Below, piece after piece: positions 10,052 through 21,502 of a DNA stretch of 64,000 nucleotides. The stretch spans positions 62,001 to 126,000 of the forward strand of contig WNYE01000011.1 in NCBI GenBank assembly GCA_021396245.1, read 5' to 3'. The notes under the pieces are model-generated. The model was not told the DNA's origin. It saw nothing but the letters and a program-made list of their open reading frames with translations, and did no database searches. Numbering within the stretch: the stretch's first letter is position 1; the number at the start of each line of letters is the position of its first letter. The stretch is from Sporothrix humicola (lineage: Eukaryota > Ascomycota > Sordariomycetes > Ophiostomatales > Ophiostomataceae). The translations under genes were made by a program, and so were the position numbers.

Positions 10052-13000
10052 ATGGACCCTCCCAACAAGCGGCGCCGACTGGCGCCCAAGCTCCCGGATC
10101 CTCCGCCGTCTCCGAATAAAGCGACGCCCACGAAGGCAACACCACCTGCGAAATTGTCAGCGCACCCGTTGGTTCCTGGTTCTGAGCAGGTAAATATTCC
10201 CCTAATTCGAATTGCACTGCATTGCAAGGCTGTTATTTTTGTTGGCGCCCTTTGTTGCCTATTTTGCTGGTCCGGGCTCTGCGCGCATTTTTGTTGCGTT
10301 CAGCCTTGTTCCTCACGTCCCTCCCAATTTTCGCCTCCCACCCATAATTCTTTCCACCACCGCCAGACACTAACGGCAAGCCCTTAGGCGCAATTGACCT
10401 CGACCGATGCACCTACACCCGATGCCCGTGATGCCGAGTCCGGCCCCTCCACAGAGCGACACGATTTTGAGACCTTCGCAAAGCACCTGCAAGATGCCGC
10501 CATGTACATCTACCGCCAGGGCCAAAAGCTGCCTTATGCGAAAGTCTCCGCGCTTCTTTTGAAGTGGGAGGACGACGTGACCTCCGCTGTTGACCTGTCT
10601 TCACTTGAGCGTGTGCTTCGCGATCGTTACAATTTCAGCACCGAACATTGGGGGATTCCCGCGTCTGCCGACCCTGGTGCTAGCCTAAGGTCTCGGATCG
10701 CCAGCTTTTTGGATCAGGCAAGCGTAGATCATCTGTTGATCATATATTACATCGGCCACGGCTACAACAGCCTTGATAATCAGCTGTACTGGTCCTGGTG
10801 AGTACTGCTCTATTGCCTTGAAACATGTCAAAGTCTCCGTCCGAGGCCAAGCTATTATTGTGCAGCCTGTGTGGACTTTGTGTGTTCAAGCTTTGCTCAT
10901 GGCGGGCAGAGAAAAACAATATTTGACCACAGGTTAACGTTTCTTTATTATAGCAACGCCCGTGAAGATTCCCCCAGGCTGAAATGGGGCTCTATTCGTG
11001 GTACAATTGAAGACTCCAACTCCGACATCCTTCTTCTCCTCGACAGCTGTGCGCCGAGACACATGCCTGTCTCAGGTAGTAATGGTGTTAAACAGGCAAT
11101 TGCAGCGCATACCTATGATGCCGGTCCACGGGAACTTGGTACACGTTCTTTCACCTCCTACCTCACCGAATCGCTACAGAAACTGGGCACCGGACGTCCT
11201 TTCAATGCCCAGCATCTTTACGATGATGTAGTTGCCATACAACAAAGCTATGAGTACAAGTACTCAACTAGGGTCAAGTACGGCCCTTCTGGCAAATCGA
11301 CACCCATTGTGCCCCATACGCCGTTCTTTTTCAACTTGACACCCACAACAGCTACGCTCGATTTAGCACCAATACCCAGAGGTCACCCGTCACCCCGTAC
11401 GCAAAATGGGTTGGACACAAAGGCCCCTGGGCACCAGTCTACCGACGGGCGAGATGCACCTGTTATCAGCCCTGCTGCTGTGGCGGATATGGTCTTCAAC
11501 GAACCGCGGCTATTAGTCTGCACTACTTTTGTTGGCGACCCCGGCCCAGACGTGACGGGCTTCAACCAGTGGATTGCGAATTCGCCATCATTGGCCCCTA
11601 CAGTCGCTGTTGAAGGCATGTTTCTTGGGCCTCCGACAGTCTTGCTTATCTCCATTCCGCAGTCTCTGTGGACTGTGATCCAAGACGCAAAGATCTGCTT
11701 CTCATTGGGTTATATCAACTCACATAATCTTATTAATCTCTATGATGGCCTGATGAAATCGACAACAATTGCGCCACCGCGACAAACCGCTGTGGCATCC
11801 GCCAGGGATCTTGAGGATGGAAGGACACTCCTTGAAGCTCGAGAAGCGGCGGTGAACAATTCTCCGACCTACCGAAGCGAGTATCATACATCACCTTATC
11901 AGCAGCAACAGCAGGTGCCGCAAATTCAACAACCACTGCAACAGCCACAGCAACAACAGTTGCCAGCATTGCCGCCAATGATGCAGCCCCAACATCAACA
12001 CCCGCAAGCACCGTTAAAGTTCCACTCGTCCCCAACACACCAATCTACTCTACCGCCGCCACAGGTGCCGCAGCTTCCACCTCCGACGACACACACCCAC
12101 CAGCCATTGCCTCTACCAGTTCCCCAACGGCAAAATTCACAGGCCCATGCGTCATCTCACTTCCACGAAATGGGCCCTATTGGTCAGTATGAACAAAACG
12201 GCGCCATGCGGCGAGAATCGATTCCACAGCTACAAGAACATCCGGGACAACGGTTTGCTTCGCCGCCACACAATATTTCACTTCCTCGAATCGTTTCACG
12301 CAGCGGCAGCCCTGCCTTGCCCAATGATGAAAGGGCAGACTCGGAAGAAATGAAGGAGGCAGCAGAGCAACTAAAGGCCCTTAGCCACGTCCGCCCGGTT
12401 AACGGTACTACGCCTCCTCCCTTTGCTGCAAGCGGCCATCTTCTTAAGATTGCACAGGACGCCATGAAATGCCAAACAGATGATTCGACTTCAGAGGACA
12501 CGGATATGAAGAATGGAGATGACAATGCTTCCCCAACCAAGAAGAGCAAACCAAAGAAAGATTACCGCTTCAAGACGTCAAAGTCTCAGGATGGACAACC
12601 CGCTCGGTCTCGGTCCAAGTCAGATATGTCTTCCCAATCACTCCCAAGCCTACAACCACAAACCTCGAAGCCGGAAGTTCAGTGTGATTGGTGCAGCCAC
12701 GAGCCGTTCAAGGATCACTCTTCACTAAGAAAGCACGTGGCTTCCGCGCATACCCGTCCGTTCCCATGTGCATTTTCGTTCGCTGGCTGCACGAGCACGT
12801 TTGGTTCAAAGAATGAGTGGAAGCGCCACATTGCCTCGCAGCATCTGTGTCTCCAATACTATCGCTGCTCTGACTGTTCGCAAGGCTCCGTTGACGGCAA
12901 GGGCAACGAGTTCAACCGGAAGGATCTTTTTACGCAGCATTTGCGTCGAATGCATGCCCCACCTTACATTCGGAAGGCTATTCAAAAGAGAGACACCAAG

Positions 13001-14014
13001 GTTGAAACCGAGTGGGAAGATTACGTTAAAGACATGCAAAAATCCTGCTGCATTGTGCGGAGACTACCTCCTCAACGATCAGCCTGCCCTCGACCGGATT
13101 GCAACCGTCTGTTCGAGGGCCGCAGCGCTTGGGATGAGTGGACTGAGCATGTTGGCCGCCACATGGAAAATGGAGAGGGCGAGTTCCTAGGTGTTGATGA
13201 CCTACTTGTCTCGTGGGCCTTGGACGAAGGCATCATATCGCGGGCCGAAGACAACACTTATCGTCTCTGCAATCCTATGGGCACTGGAACAGGCGGTGGC
13301 AGCAGCGGCAATGTCAGCAGCATCAGCACCAGTGGTGGCAGCAACGGCATAAGCGGCAATCACAATATTGGCAATAGTGGAAACGGAAATGGAAGCAACA
13401 ATGGCAGTGGTGTCGGCATCAAGAGCAACAGCAACGAAAGTGGAGGCGAAAACGGCACCCTCACTACCAGCAACGGCCACTCCCCTCCAAATACGACTGC
13501 TGGCACCGCCAAAACCACCGCTCCTCCTCAGGTATCTGTCGCACCTGTGCCTTCAGATACAAATATCCCGCCTCCCCACCAGAATGATAATGCTGCCATG
13601 CCACCCACGCCACCTCCAACTACAACCCGTGTTCAGGCCGACGACGCTGAAACGGCGGCGGTGGCCGGTGACACTAGCGACCACGCAAAAATTGCAGTGA
13701 GGGAGCCCACTCCGGCAAACAATGCTACCAGCACAAATTCTGTCAAGGAGACAGACACAGCTGCCATTGCGGCGGCCGATGCCCTTGCTGCTGCTGCTGC
13801 TGCCATTGGTAGCTTGAGCGAGGAGAAGAAGATTGCTGAGCCTCGCCCCACCACAGAGCCGGCCGCGCAGGAAAACTCCGTTGAAACAACAACAAAGGCG
13901 GAGGATCTGTCCGGCTTACAGTCGATCACGGTGGCTGCCATCGCGGCAGCTGCTGCTCTTAAACAGCAGGAGAGTGAAAAGGTGACGAACGGGGCCATGG
14001 ATGTCGACGGTTAA
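10052..14014 (+). CDS. Caspase-like peptidase fused to C2H2 zinc fingers
   Basis: Exons are 10052-10189, 10388-10797 and 10954-14014, giving 1202 aa; phases 0 and 2 both keep the frame. The order is: a basic N-terminal patch (KRRR, possible nuclear signal); a caspase/metacaspase-like fold at about residues 60-280 with His170 in YIGHGY and Cys215 in LLLDSCAPR, the expected catalytic dyad; a Gln/Pro-rich linker (about 498-560); C2H2-type fingers at about 759-815 (CDWC..H..H and CAFSFAGC..H..H) and a further CPRPDC..H..H module near 893; then a Gly/Ser/Asn-rich tail with poly-Ala runs. The His motif is split from the Cys motif by intron 2, which supports the model. Nuclear location and protease activity are inferred. 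A regulatory or cell-death role is possible but unproven. Confidence 0.85.
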
Positions 14015-14535
14015 AAGTGCATTTCCAACATACGTTTATTTTCTTTTACTTTCTTTCCTTTTCTTTCTTTCGTTCCTCTTCATTGGTACTTGGTATTGAA
14101 CTCTCCCAGCGCAAGCTTCACGACCGTTACGTCCCCACGTTTGATTTTTTTTTTTTTTTTTTTGGGAAACTACGCAAGTGGTCTCGGATTTATTGCATGT
14201 ATTTGGCAAATGATTACAGTGTTGGGCCAGCTCCCAGAGGCAAGGGTTGTCTTTTTTCGTTGTCATGAAAGTGATCGAAAAAAGTGGGCGATGAAAGGCA
14301 CACCCATTTGTATATGCAGATATTGTTGTACATTGTACTGAGTAGATGTAGTAAATATCACGAATACACACGATGAACAGACACAAGCAAAAGCAAAGAG
14401 CGGACATCTGAAAAGAATATGTATTGCCGTGTCCCTTTCCGCGTCAGGGGTCTTCAAATATGCCAACAAAAAATGACGTCTATATATTTGTATGTACAAG
14501 CTATGGGCAGGATGGGACAAAAAGACCAACGAGCC
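14015..14535. other. Convergent 3' intergenic region with T18 tract
   Basis: A 521-bp region between the ends of the zinc-finger gene (+) and the thioesterase gene (-). It carries an uninterrupted T run at about 14146-14163. No gene seen. Confidence 0.5.
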
Positions 14536-15131
14536 TTATAATTTACTGTCATCTTTCTTGCTCCTGGCTGTCTTTTCCTCATCGTCGTCGCCAGGCAGTC
14601 GCACAAGGATCTTCTCCAGTCCTTCCCGCAGCGACGAATGCATGCCCGTCTTTGTATTTGGGCGGTCTGTTGCCGCATCGACAAACACCTGTACAAAAAC
14701 GCCCACAGCTCTGACATCGGGCTGGCCTTGGGCAAATAGGGCAATTTCGTAGTGGACACTGGACTGGCCTAGCTTCTTTACTCGAAGACCCAGCTCGGCA
14801 ACGTCGGGGAACGATATGGACGCAAAGAAGTCCGTGTGAGAGTGGACAACCATGCCGTACTGGGGCGTGCGACGTGCCGGATTGAAGTTGCCACAATGAC
14901 GAATGAGATATGTGTTGACGATGGCATCAAAGAGAAAGTTGTAGATGCTGTTGTTCATGTGCGCGTACATGTCGTTGTCGGCCCTGTGTTTGCGTTAGAC
15001 TTGCAGAACATGCTATAATAGCGAAGAATGGTCTCGATTTTTTTCTGGGAATCGTACCATCGTGTGCGGTAGTCGAGAATAAAAGGATAGTCCTCGCGTC
15101 TGCGGGCTTTGAGGGAAGCCAGCGCAGCCAT
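14536..15131 (-). CDS. Hotdog-fold acyl-CoA thioesterase-like protein
   Basis: Exon 1 is 15131-15058 and exon 2 is 14983-14536, giving 173 aa. The intron GTACGA..CACAG splits a Trp codon and restores the FPFILDYRTRW-ADND-MYAHMNNS continuity typical of the 4HBT_2/FadM-YbgC thioesterase family. The Asp of ADND and the MNNS-Y-FLFD helix form the conserved active-site segment. The C-terminus is charged (GDDDEEKTARSKKDD). No targeting peptide is obvious. Family members hydrolyse acyl-CoA thioesters; the chain-length preference cannot be read here. Its start lies about 700 bp from the divergent pseudouridine synthase gene. Confidence 0.82.
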
Positions 15132-15830
15132 TGTGAGGTTCGCTGGCGTAAAAATGGCGACTAGTCAGAATGTAAACTTCGATTCGAAGGAGACTCTGTA
15201 AGGCACACAAAGGGAAGAAGGAGGCCTTTTATACGGAGTGAATTGAGTTGAGAGTTGCTGATGATAGGATACGAGGAGGTGATGCGATGAGGTGAAAATG
15301 ATGTTGGATAAGAAGACGCGGTGTCAACTGTAATACAACGGCAATGGGCGAAACTACAGGGGCAGAAGGCTAGCCTCGGCTCTCTTTTGAGAACCGGCCC
15401 CCCAGGGCATTTTGCGGGGATCATGCCTCTTGCCTTTTTCGGTCTGCCGTCTATCAACACAGTCGCGCTTCAGCCTTCTTGACCAACATGTGGCACTAGT
15501 GAATAATTCTGCCATCATGGAGACATGTACGATGTACACCGCCTAAATTTTTTTGGGAATGAGGCAAGTTCAACCTACAGTCGGACAAAGTCAATCTCTT
15601 TTCAAGAAACTACCGGGCATCCGTACATCGTGTCCCAAGATACTATTAAGAGATTAATTTTGATTCTTCAATTGTCGGACAAACTACAACGCCCATCTAG
15701 AGGTTTTCAGATCCCTAACATCTGAATTCGATGCCCCTCTATTCCCTTCTTCGACAATCACCACAAACTCCACCACGACCTACCCCTCCCTCAATCCAAA
15801 CACACACACGGCCACCGAACGCAGGCTAAG
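15132..15830. promoter_or_regulatory. Divergent promoter region, thioesterase / pseudouridine synthase
   Basis: About 700 bp separate the two divergent starts. The proximal 100 bp before 15831 is C/A-rich, typical of a fungal 5' leader, and holds an upstream ATG frame (15731-15829). No other feature seen. Confidence 0.4.
15731..15829 (+). other. Upstream ORF in pseudouridine synthase leader
   Basis: ATG followed by 31 codons and TAA. It ends one base before the CTG at 15831 that opens the presequence-like extension, and it lies in a different frame from the enzyme. If the transcript starts upstream of 15731, translating this uORF would affect the choice between CTG 15831 and ATG 15954. Whether it is transcribed cannot be told from sequence. 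Confidence 0.3.
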
Positions 15831-17726
15831 CTGGCGTCATATATATTGCGCCTGTTCACGCCTCGGATACTCTCTACGCAGGGAACGAGAGCTGTGCTTA
15901 CAAATTTCCTTGAAAGCAGTGCGCGTCTGAACGGATTTATTGCAACTGCAGCCATGGCAGACTCGCAGCAAGTTGAAGCCACGCCAGTGGCCGTATCCGC
16001 AACAATCGAGCACACAACGGCTCCCGCGGCGGCCACCGAGATAGTCGAGCCCAGTGTCTCTACGGAACTCTCAAGTACCCTAGCAACAAAATCAGAGCAA
16101 TCTTTAGTCCCGGGCGATGTCGTGGAATCAAAATCAAAGGCAGCAAAGCTGGGCAGTAGCGACGACGCTGCCACAACGGCGCACAGCGGGTCTTCAACAG
16201 CGGCAGAGACTGCCGCCGAATCCACCCGACCCCAGCCGAAGGATGTTCTATCTAGTGCCACAAACGAGGAGCTCGCTGCCTCTTGGCCAAAGCCTTACTA
16301 CCTCGAGGGCGGCCTGCGCCGTGTCGAGCCCTACTACTACACATACAACACATGGGTCAAGGAGCGCTGGCGGGGACGGACACTCCTCGAAGTCTTCGAG
16401 AGCGAGTTCCGTGACCGGCCTCTTGCCTATTACCGGAAGGCTATGGAGTCCGGTACGGTCAAGGTCAGCGACAATGTCGTCGGCCCGGACCATATTCTGA
16501 AGAACGGTGAACGTGTCTCCCACACCCTCCACCGCCACGAACCCCCTGTTACCGCAGACCCAGTCCAGATCATTCACGAAGATGAGGACATGCTCGTCAT
16601 CAACAAGCCGGCGGGCGTTCCAGTCCACCCTGCCGGCCGCTACCAATACAACTCGGTGGTGGAGATTTTGAAGCACGAGAGAGGGCCGGGCTTCATCCCA
16701 TATCCTTGCAATCGCCTGGATCGCTTGACAAGTGGCATTATGTTTTTGGCCAAGTCACCCAAGACAGCCAAGCGCCTCAGTCTACAAATTCAGGCGCGTG
16801 TCGTCCGCAAAGAGTACCTGGCGCGGGTTGTTGGCCGGTTCCCTGACGGCGAGGTCATCTGCGACCAGCCCATTCTGCAGATCTCGCCCAAGCTCGGCCT
16901 TAACCGTGTGCGCGCAAACGGCCGGTCTGCGCGCACTGTTTTCAAGCGCCTGGCCTACTATGGACCCGATGGAGAGAAAGACGATGGGTCAGCATCCGAT
17001 GGACCAGACTCCCGCAAGGGCTACTCGGTTGTTCGTTGTCTGCCAGTGACTGGCCGTACACATCAGCTTCGTGTGCATCTACAGTACCTTGGCCACCCTA
17101 TTGAAAATGACCCGATTTATGCAAACCAAAAGGTTTGGGGCTTCGACCTAGGCCAGGGCGATGCCGATGCTACTGTCCATACCGACGAGGACATTATTAG
17201 CCGCCTCTCACGTATGGGCAAGGAAGACGTCGCTGAAGCTGTGGCCTACTACGACGAGATGGTTGACGAGTACCACAAGCGCAAGGCTGAACGCATGTCC
17301 GGCCAAGTCTGCGAGGAGTGCAATACGCCACTTTACACCGACCCGGGTGCCCACGAACTGTCACTCTGGCTGCACAGTCTGCGCTACGAGGCAGCCGACG
17401 GTGCTTGGAGCTATGTCAGCCCCCTCCCGGCGTGGGCCTTGCCGCCAGATGGTGCGAGTGGCCCGACCGAAGTTGGCAACCTGGATGATCTTGTGGGCGC
17501 CGCAGATGCTCCCGGATTTGAAGCTGATCCGGACACAAAGGCGGATGACGCGGTCAGCAAGAACGGCATGAAGGCGGCAGCAACGGGCGCCGATAGCCAG
17601 AGTGCAGACTCCACAACGGCCGGGTCTGTGGAGACGACTCCAGTGCCTGCATCAGAGGCTCCAGTAACGGTCGTCGACACGCCCGCCGAGGCCCCGGTGG
17701 CTGCTACGGCGGCCCCAGCACCATAG
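15831..17726 (+). CDS. RluA-family tRNA pseudouridine synthase (Pus8/Pus9/Rib2 type)
   Basis: The enzyme body starts at ATG 15954 (MADSQQ, GCCATGG context) and is 590 aa, intronless. The order is: a Thr/Ala/Ser-rich N-terminus to about residue 95; an S4-like region (GRTLLEVFESEFRDRPLAYY); the RluA catalytic core (INKPAGVPVHPAGRYQYNSV), with catalytic Asp256 in NRLDRLTSG, and GRTHQLRVHLQ; a Pus8/9-type C-terminal part with CEECNTPLY; and an Ala/Pro-rich tail. Yeast relatives make pseudouridine 32 in tRNA, Pus8 in the cytosol and Pus9 in mitochondria. The frame is open upstream of the ATG with no other ATG. From CTG 15831 it encodes 41 residues lacking Asp and rich in R, S, T, L and F, resembling a mitochondrial presequence. 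The core annotation is firm; the CTG start is inference. Confidence 0.85.
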   Translation: MASYILRLFTPRILSTQGTRAVLTNFLESSARLNGFIATAAMADSQQVEATPVAVSATIEHTTAPAAATEIVEPSVSTELSSTLATKSEQSLVPGDVVESKSKAAKLGSSDDAATTAHSGSSTAAETAAESTRPQPKDVLSSATNEELAASWPKPYYLEGGLRRVEPYYYTYNTWVKERWRGRTLLEVFESEFRDRPLAYYRKAMESGTVKVSDNVVGPDHILKNGERVSHTLHRHEPPVTADPVQIIHEDEDMLVINKPAGVPVHPAGRYQYNSVVEILKHERGPGFIPYPCNRLDRLTSGIMFLAKSPKTAKRLSLQIQARVVRKEYLARVVGRFPDGEVICDQPILQISPKLGLNRVRANGRSARTVFKRLAYYGPDGEKDDGSASDGPDSRKGYSVVRCLPVTGRTHQLRVHLQYLGHPIENDPIYANQKVWGFDLGQGDADATVHTDEDIISRLSRMGKEDVAEAVAYYDEMVDEYHKRKAERMSGQVCEECNTPLYTDPGAHELSLWLHSLRYEAADGAWSYVSPLPAWALPPDGASGPTEVGNLDDLVGAADAPGFEADPDTKADDAVSKNGMKAAATGADSQSADSTTAGSVETTPVPASEAPVTVVDTPAEAPVAATAAPAP

Positions 17727-19774
17727 TTGCTTTTTGAAGACTCGAAAATATACATTGAACAATCTAAAAGCATGATATTTCTATGCTTATTTTTATGCTA
17801 TTTGCATGATTTTGGTTTGTCGACTTTTCTTCGCAGTTGGTATTGGGCTCACATTTTACGCTAAGACACTGTCTTGTCATATGTCCTTTCCGTGTGACCA
17901 AAGTGGCAGGCAAACAAGTCCCCGCACCTTTCAACGGGATTATGTCTCATTCAACAACAACAAAGCTTAACTAGTAAACTGAGGCGCCCTTCAAGACGGT
18001 GTGCTTCCGGGATACCTGAATAAGAGTCGAGATCAACGCAAAGACATAGTCAAATGGGACACCATGTCAATGGAACGTGTCCTCGAAAGGTCGTCTGCCA
18101 CAAGCACATGCTTCTGATCGTCTGGATGCACGTTGCGTAGTTTTCCATAATCTCCATCTCAATACTCCGTAAAGGCGCCGTGAAGTCGCATCTGCATCTA
18201 TCCGTGCGTTCGCATCTACAGCTAGATGTTAAGTCGTCAGCATGAAAAGAAGCTTCGTCAGTTCCCATTGCCAATCCATCCCGCCGACAGGCGGGGGTTT
18301 CTCCAAACCTGGAAGGCGGTCATCGATTTACCAACATGCAGATGCAGAGGGGATTGCGTGCAGGGGCCACAGAGTTGCAGGGGATAATACAGTAGGGTGC
18401 TGTTAGCGGCTGATCCGCCGAACCTTGTCTTTGGTCGAGGCCCTGAGCCAAAAATCCGGGGAAGAGAAAAGCAGCATTCCTCTTGTTGTTTCCTTTTTCA
18501 CGAAATCCGAACTTGAGGAGAAAAGGACGAATGAGAACTGCTCGAGGCTAATTTTTGCGGTTGCCCTTTCTCCTTTGCCTCCTTTGCCCCTTTCTCCTTA
18601 AAGAATAAACAAACCAATTTCCCTGTCAGCCCTGAGCCCAAGATTTTTAGTCTTAACCTTCGACGCCGCTTCTCCAAAACGCACCTCAACCCCAGCGCTT
18701 TCTCCCGTTCGCACAACCTCTCAAACGCAACTGCCCCCTGCACAGCGCCAACACTAGGGAGAAAGAAGGTTGTGCTGCCCGCAGTTGTCGATGGAGGGTT
18801 GCAACACACAGCGGTTGGGTGGATGGGATCCAGAAGATGCCAGGGCGATACAGGCCGATCCGTGCTCTTGATCGGTCGAATCTTGCAGCACCATGATTTG
18901 CCATGCGCGCCAATCACATGCCAGAAGCCCATCACCAGCTCCCTGATGGACACAGGACGGCCCCTGTGAAGAAATGATCGGACAGAATGGTTGACCCTGG
19001 TCTTTCGCCGCCGGTTGGCTGTCGAGACATCGCCGGGTGTGATGAGCAAAACGAACTAGACCCGGCGATGTGCTTCTTTTTTCAACTTGCCGCAAGCCAA
19101 TATGCTGGGTGATTATCTTCTTTTTTTTCCCCTTTGGTCTCCTCCGTACATCGTGCCATTTTTTTTTTCCGAAAAAGGCAATCTGTGAGGGGGGCTGTCC
19201 ATAGCATGGTCGCCCCTGCCGCTATCCGTTCCTGGCTTTCAACTGGATCATATTATTCCAAGCTATCACGGCAACGGATATTCGACGAGGAAGGAGCGTG
19301 TGCTGGATTATCGTCGTCTGCCTCGGTCAGTTACCCAATGCAACTCAAAAATGGAAAGAGAAAGGGGGGTCCGGTGCAGGGTCGCCGGTCGCGACTGCCC
19401 ATACAGATGACCGTAGCAATGTTTTTGTTCTTATGACCTGAGGGCGCCGTCTGGATAAAAGGGCGAACCTCTGCCCTCCCTTTCCCTCGCTCTCAATGAC
19501 GATCGTTTCCCGTAGCAGGTTTTCTCAAACGTTGTTAAAGACAGCAAAACTGGGAAGACGGCTCGCCATTCGCTTCCTTTGCCCTCGTTTCGAAACACGA
19601 TTAAGCGATTTCTCACCAAAGGAGCCTCATCCTAGAGGACATCGTCAACAAGTGTCAGCAAAGCCCCCTTGCTAGCAAGCTTTCATTCACTTCCTTGCCT
19701 TTTTTCTTCTTCTTCCATTTTTGGTCTTTTGCTTATTTTTCTTTGGGCTCTTCTCTTGGAAACTATTGGGTAGC
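17727..19774. other. Intergenic, about 2.0 kb, no gene seen
   Basis: It lies between the pseudouridine synthase 3' end and the PLC-like gene. Several short open frames occur on the minus strand (for example around 18500-19050), but they lack ATG-context, splicing or family support. A pyrimidine-rich segment just before 19775 is the likely PLC-like promoter. Confidence 0.5.
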
Positions 19775-20841
19775 ATGCGTTCCTTTGTGAGTCAGCTTCT
19801 TGTCGGCGCGGCGGCACTTGCCGTGGCCGTTTCGGCTGCCCCATCACAGCCTCACCGACGTGACCAAAGCTGTAACGGCTCGCCGTCCCTTTGCAGCCGG
19901 CGCTATAGCGATGTCACATACGTTGGCTCGCATGATTCTGCCTTTGTCGGTCTGCTGCCCACCGACAACCAGTTTACATCTGTGGCCAGCCAGCTCAGCC
20001 AGGGCGTGCGCTTCCTGCAAGCCCAAAGCCACAACAAGAACGGCGCCATCGAGCTTTGCCACACTTCTTGTCTCGAGAAGGATGCTGGGACGCTTGCGAG
20101 TTATCTGGTTCCCATCAAGAGCTTCCTAGACGCAAACCCGAACGAAGTTATCACCCTGCTTCTTACAAATGGCGACTCTATCCCAGTCTCCCAGTTTGGC
20201 ACTGTGTTCGCGGCAGCCGGCCTCGCTTCATATGCGTTTGCTCCTTCCGGCACACTGGGCCTCGACCAGTGGCCAACCCTGGCCGAGATGATCTCCAGCG
20301 GAAAGCGACTTGTTGTGTTCATGGGTAAGTTGTGTACTTGTACATTTCTTTTTATTCACCCGCACAGATTAAATGAGCTCAGCTAACACAAGTACAGATT
20401 ACCATGCCGACACATCGCAGGTCAACTATATTCTTGATGAGTTCACTTACCTCTACGAGACGCCATATGACACGACGGACCCCAACTTCGCCCAGTGCAC
20501 GATCGACCGGCCAGCGGGTGCTAGCGCGTCCGGCCGCATGGGTCTTGTGAACCACTTCCTTGATGTCGAGCTTGATATCTTTGGTGAAGTCATCCTCATT
20601 CCGGACACGATCAAGGCAGGCACAACCAACTCGCTCTCGTCTATCACGGCGCAGACTAGCCTCTGTGTCAATGCCTATGGTCGCATGCCCAATTTTGTTT
20701 TGGTATGTTTTGCTCCTTAGCGTTTTTTTTTTTTTTTCTTTTTTCAAAAACATAATGCCACCATATACTAACACGCACCAGCTCGATTTTATCTCCATCG
20801 GACAAGCAATGGCAGCTCAGAATAAGCTGAACGGGTTGTAG
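19775..20841 (+). CDS. Secreted PLC-like phosphodiesterase fold protein
   Basis: Exons are 19775-20324, 20398-20702 and 20782-20841, giving 304 aa; introns are GTAAGT..ACAG and GTATGT..CCAG. Residues 1-21 are a classical signal peptide (LLVGAAALAVAVSAAPS). The rest is a PLC-like TIM barrel: RYSDVTYVGSHDSAF with the first catalytic-type His, GVRFLQAQSH, FLDANPNEVITLLLTN, and KRLVVFMDYHADTSQVNYILDEF. In bacterial PI-PLC the segment after the second strand carries acidic or Arg residues; here it reads FLQAQ, as in many fungal secreted homologues. Classical PI-PLC activity is therefore doubtful. Many Cys (CNGSPSLC, CHTSC) fit an extracellular protein. Substrate unknown. Confidence 0.85.
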
Positions 20842-21502
20842 AATGACCCATCGGTTTCTGAGAACAACTATCAAGGCGAGCAACGGTTTCTCGTCTGCTT
20901 TTTGAATTTTACAAAGGGTCTTTTAATGTTTATAATTGTAATACCACGGTACTTTTTGGGGAGTTTGGATGACAGGGGAGCAGCGTGGCAGCAACACAAG
21001 CACTTAGCGAGGATGGCCATGAACGGCACACTTTTCAGATAAGTAGAGGACGGAGACAACATACTAAGTACATACTACCCGCGGTCTTACTGTTTACTTT
21101 CTTCGGCTTGTTTACTTTCACATCCACGTTATCGCCACAACATAAGATCATTTAGTCCGACCAGAATACACATTTCATTCTATCTTACTAAAACAGACGT
21201 GCCTCTGAACAGATATTTGACCCCCTCTTTTCTTGAGCAGCGACCATCCCCTTGGATTTTTCCAAGCCGCATCCTCCACGTCTTCGATCAGGTCGAACGC
21301 CATAAACGAACCGATACACAAGTGGGGGAGATGATAGCGTTTCCAGCATTGTCATTCCAGTTCCCGTATCCGGCCCTAGGCGCAGTCACTGAGATGGCGT
21401 AATAGCACTGTCGCAGGCAAACCGACGAGTCACGTGAAGGATGGGCTTCCCTCTGTAAGCTTTCCCGCTACCCTACTCGGTAGCTGGTCATCAACCGGGT
21501 GA
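20842..21502. other. Convergent intergenic region, 661 bp
   Basis: It lies between the 3' ends of the PLC-like gene (+) and biotin synthase (-). No gene, repeat or RNA recognised. Confidence 0.5.

Noticed and set aside
18498..19049. 183-codon minus-strand frame in the 17.7-19.8 kb gap
   Set aside because: No domain, mixed low-complexity content, no splice continuation and competing frames of similar length.
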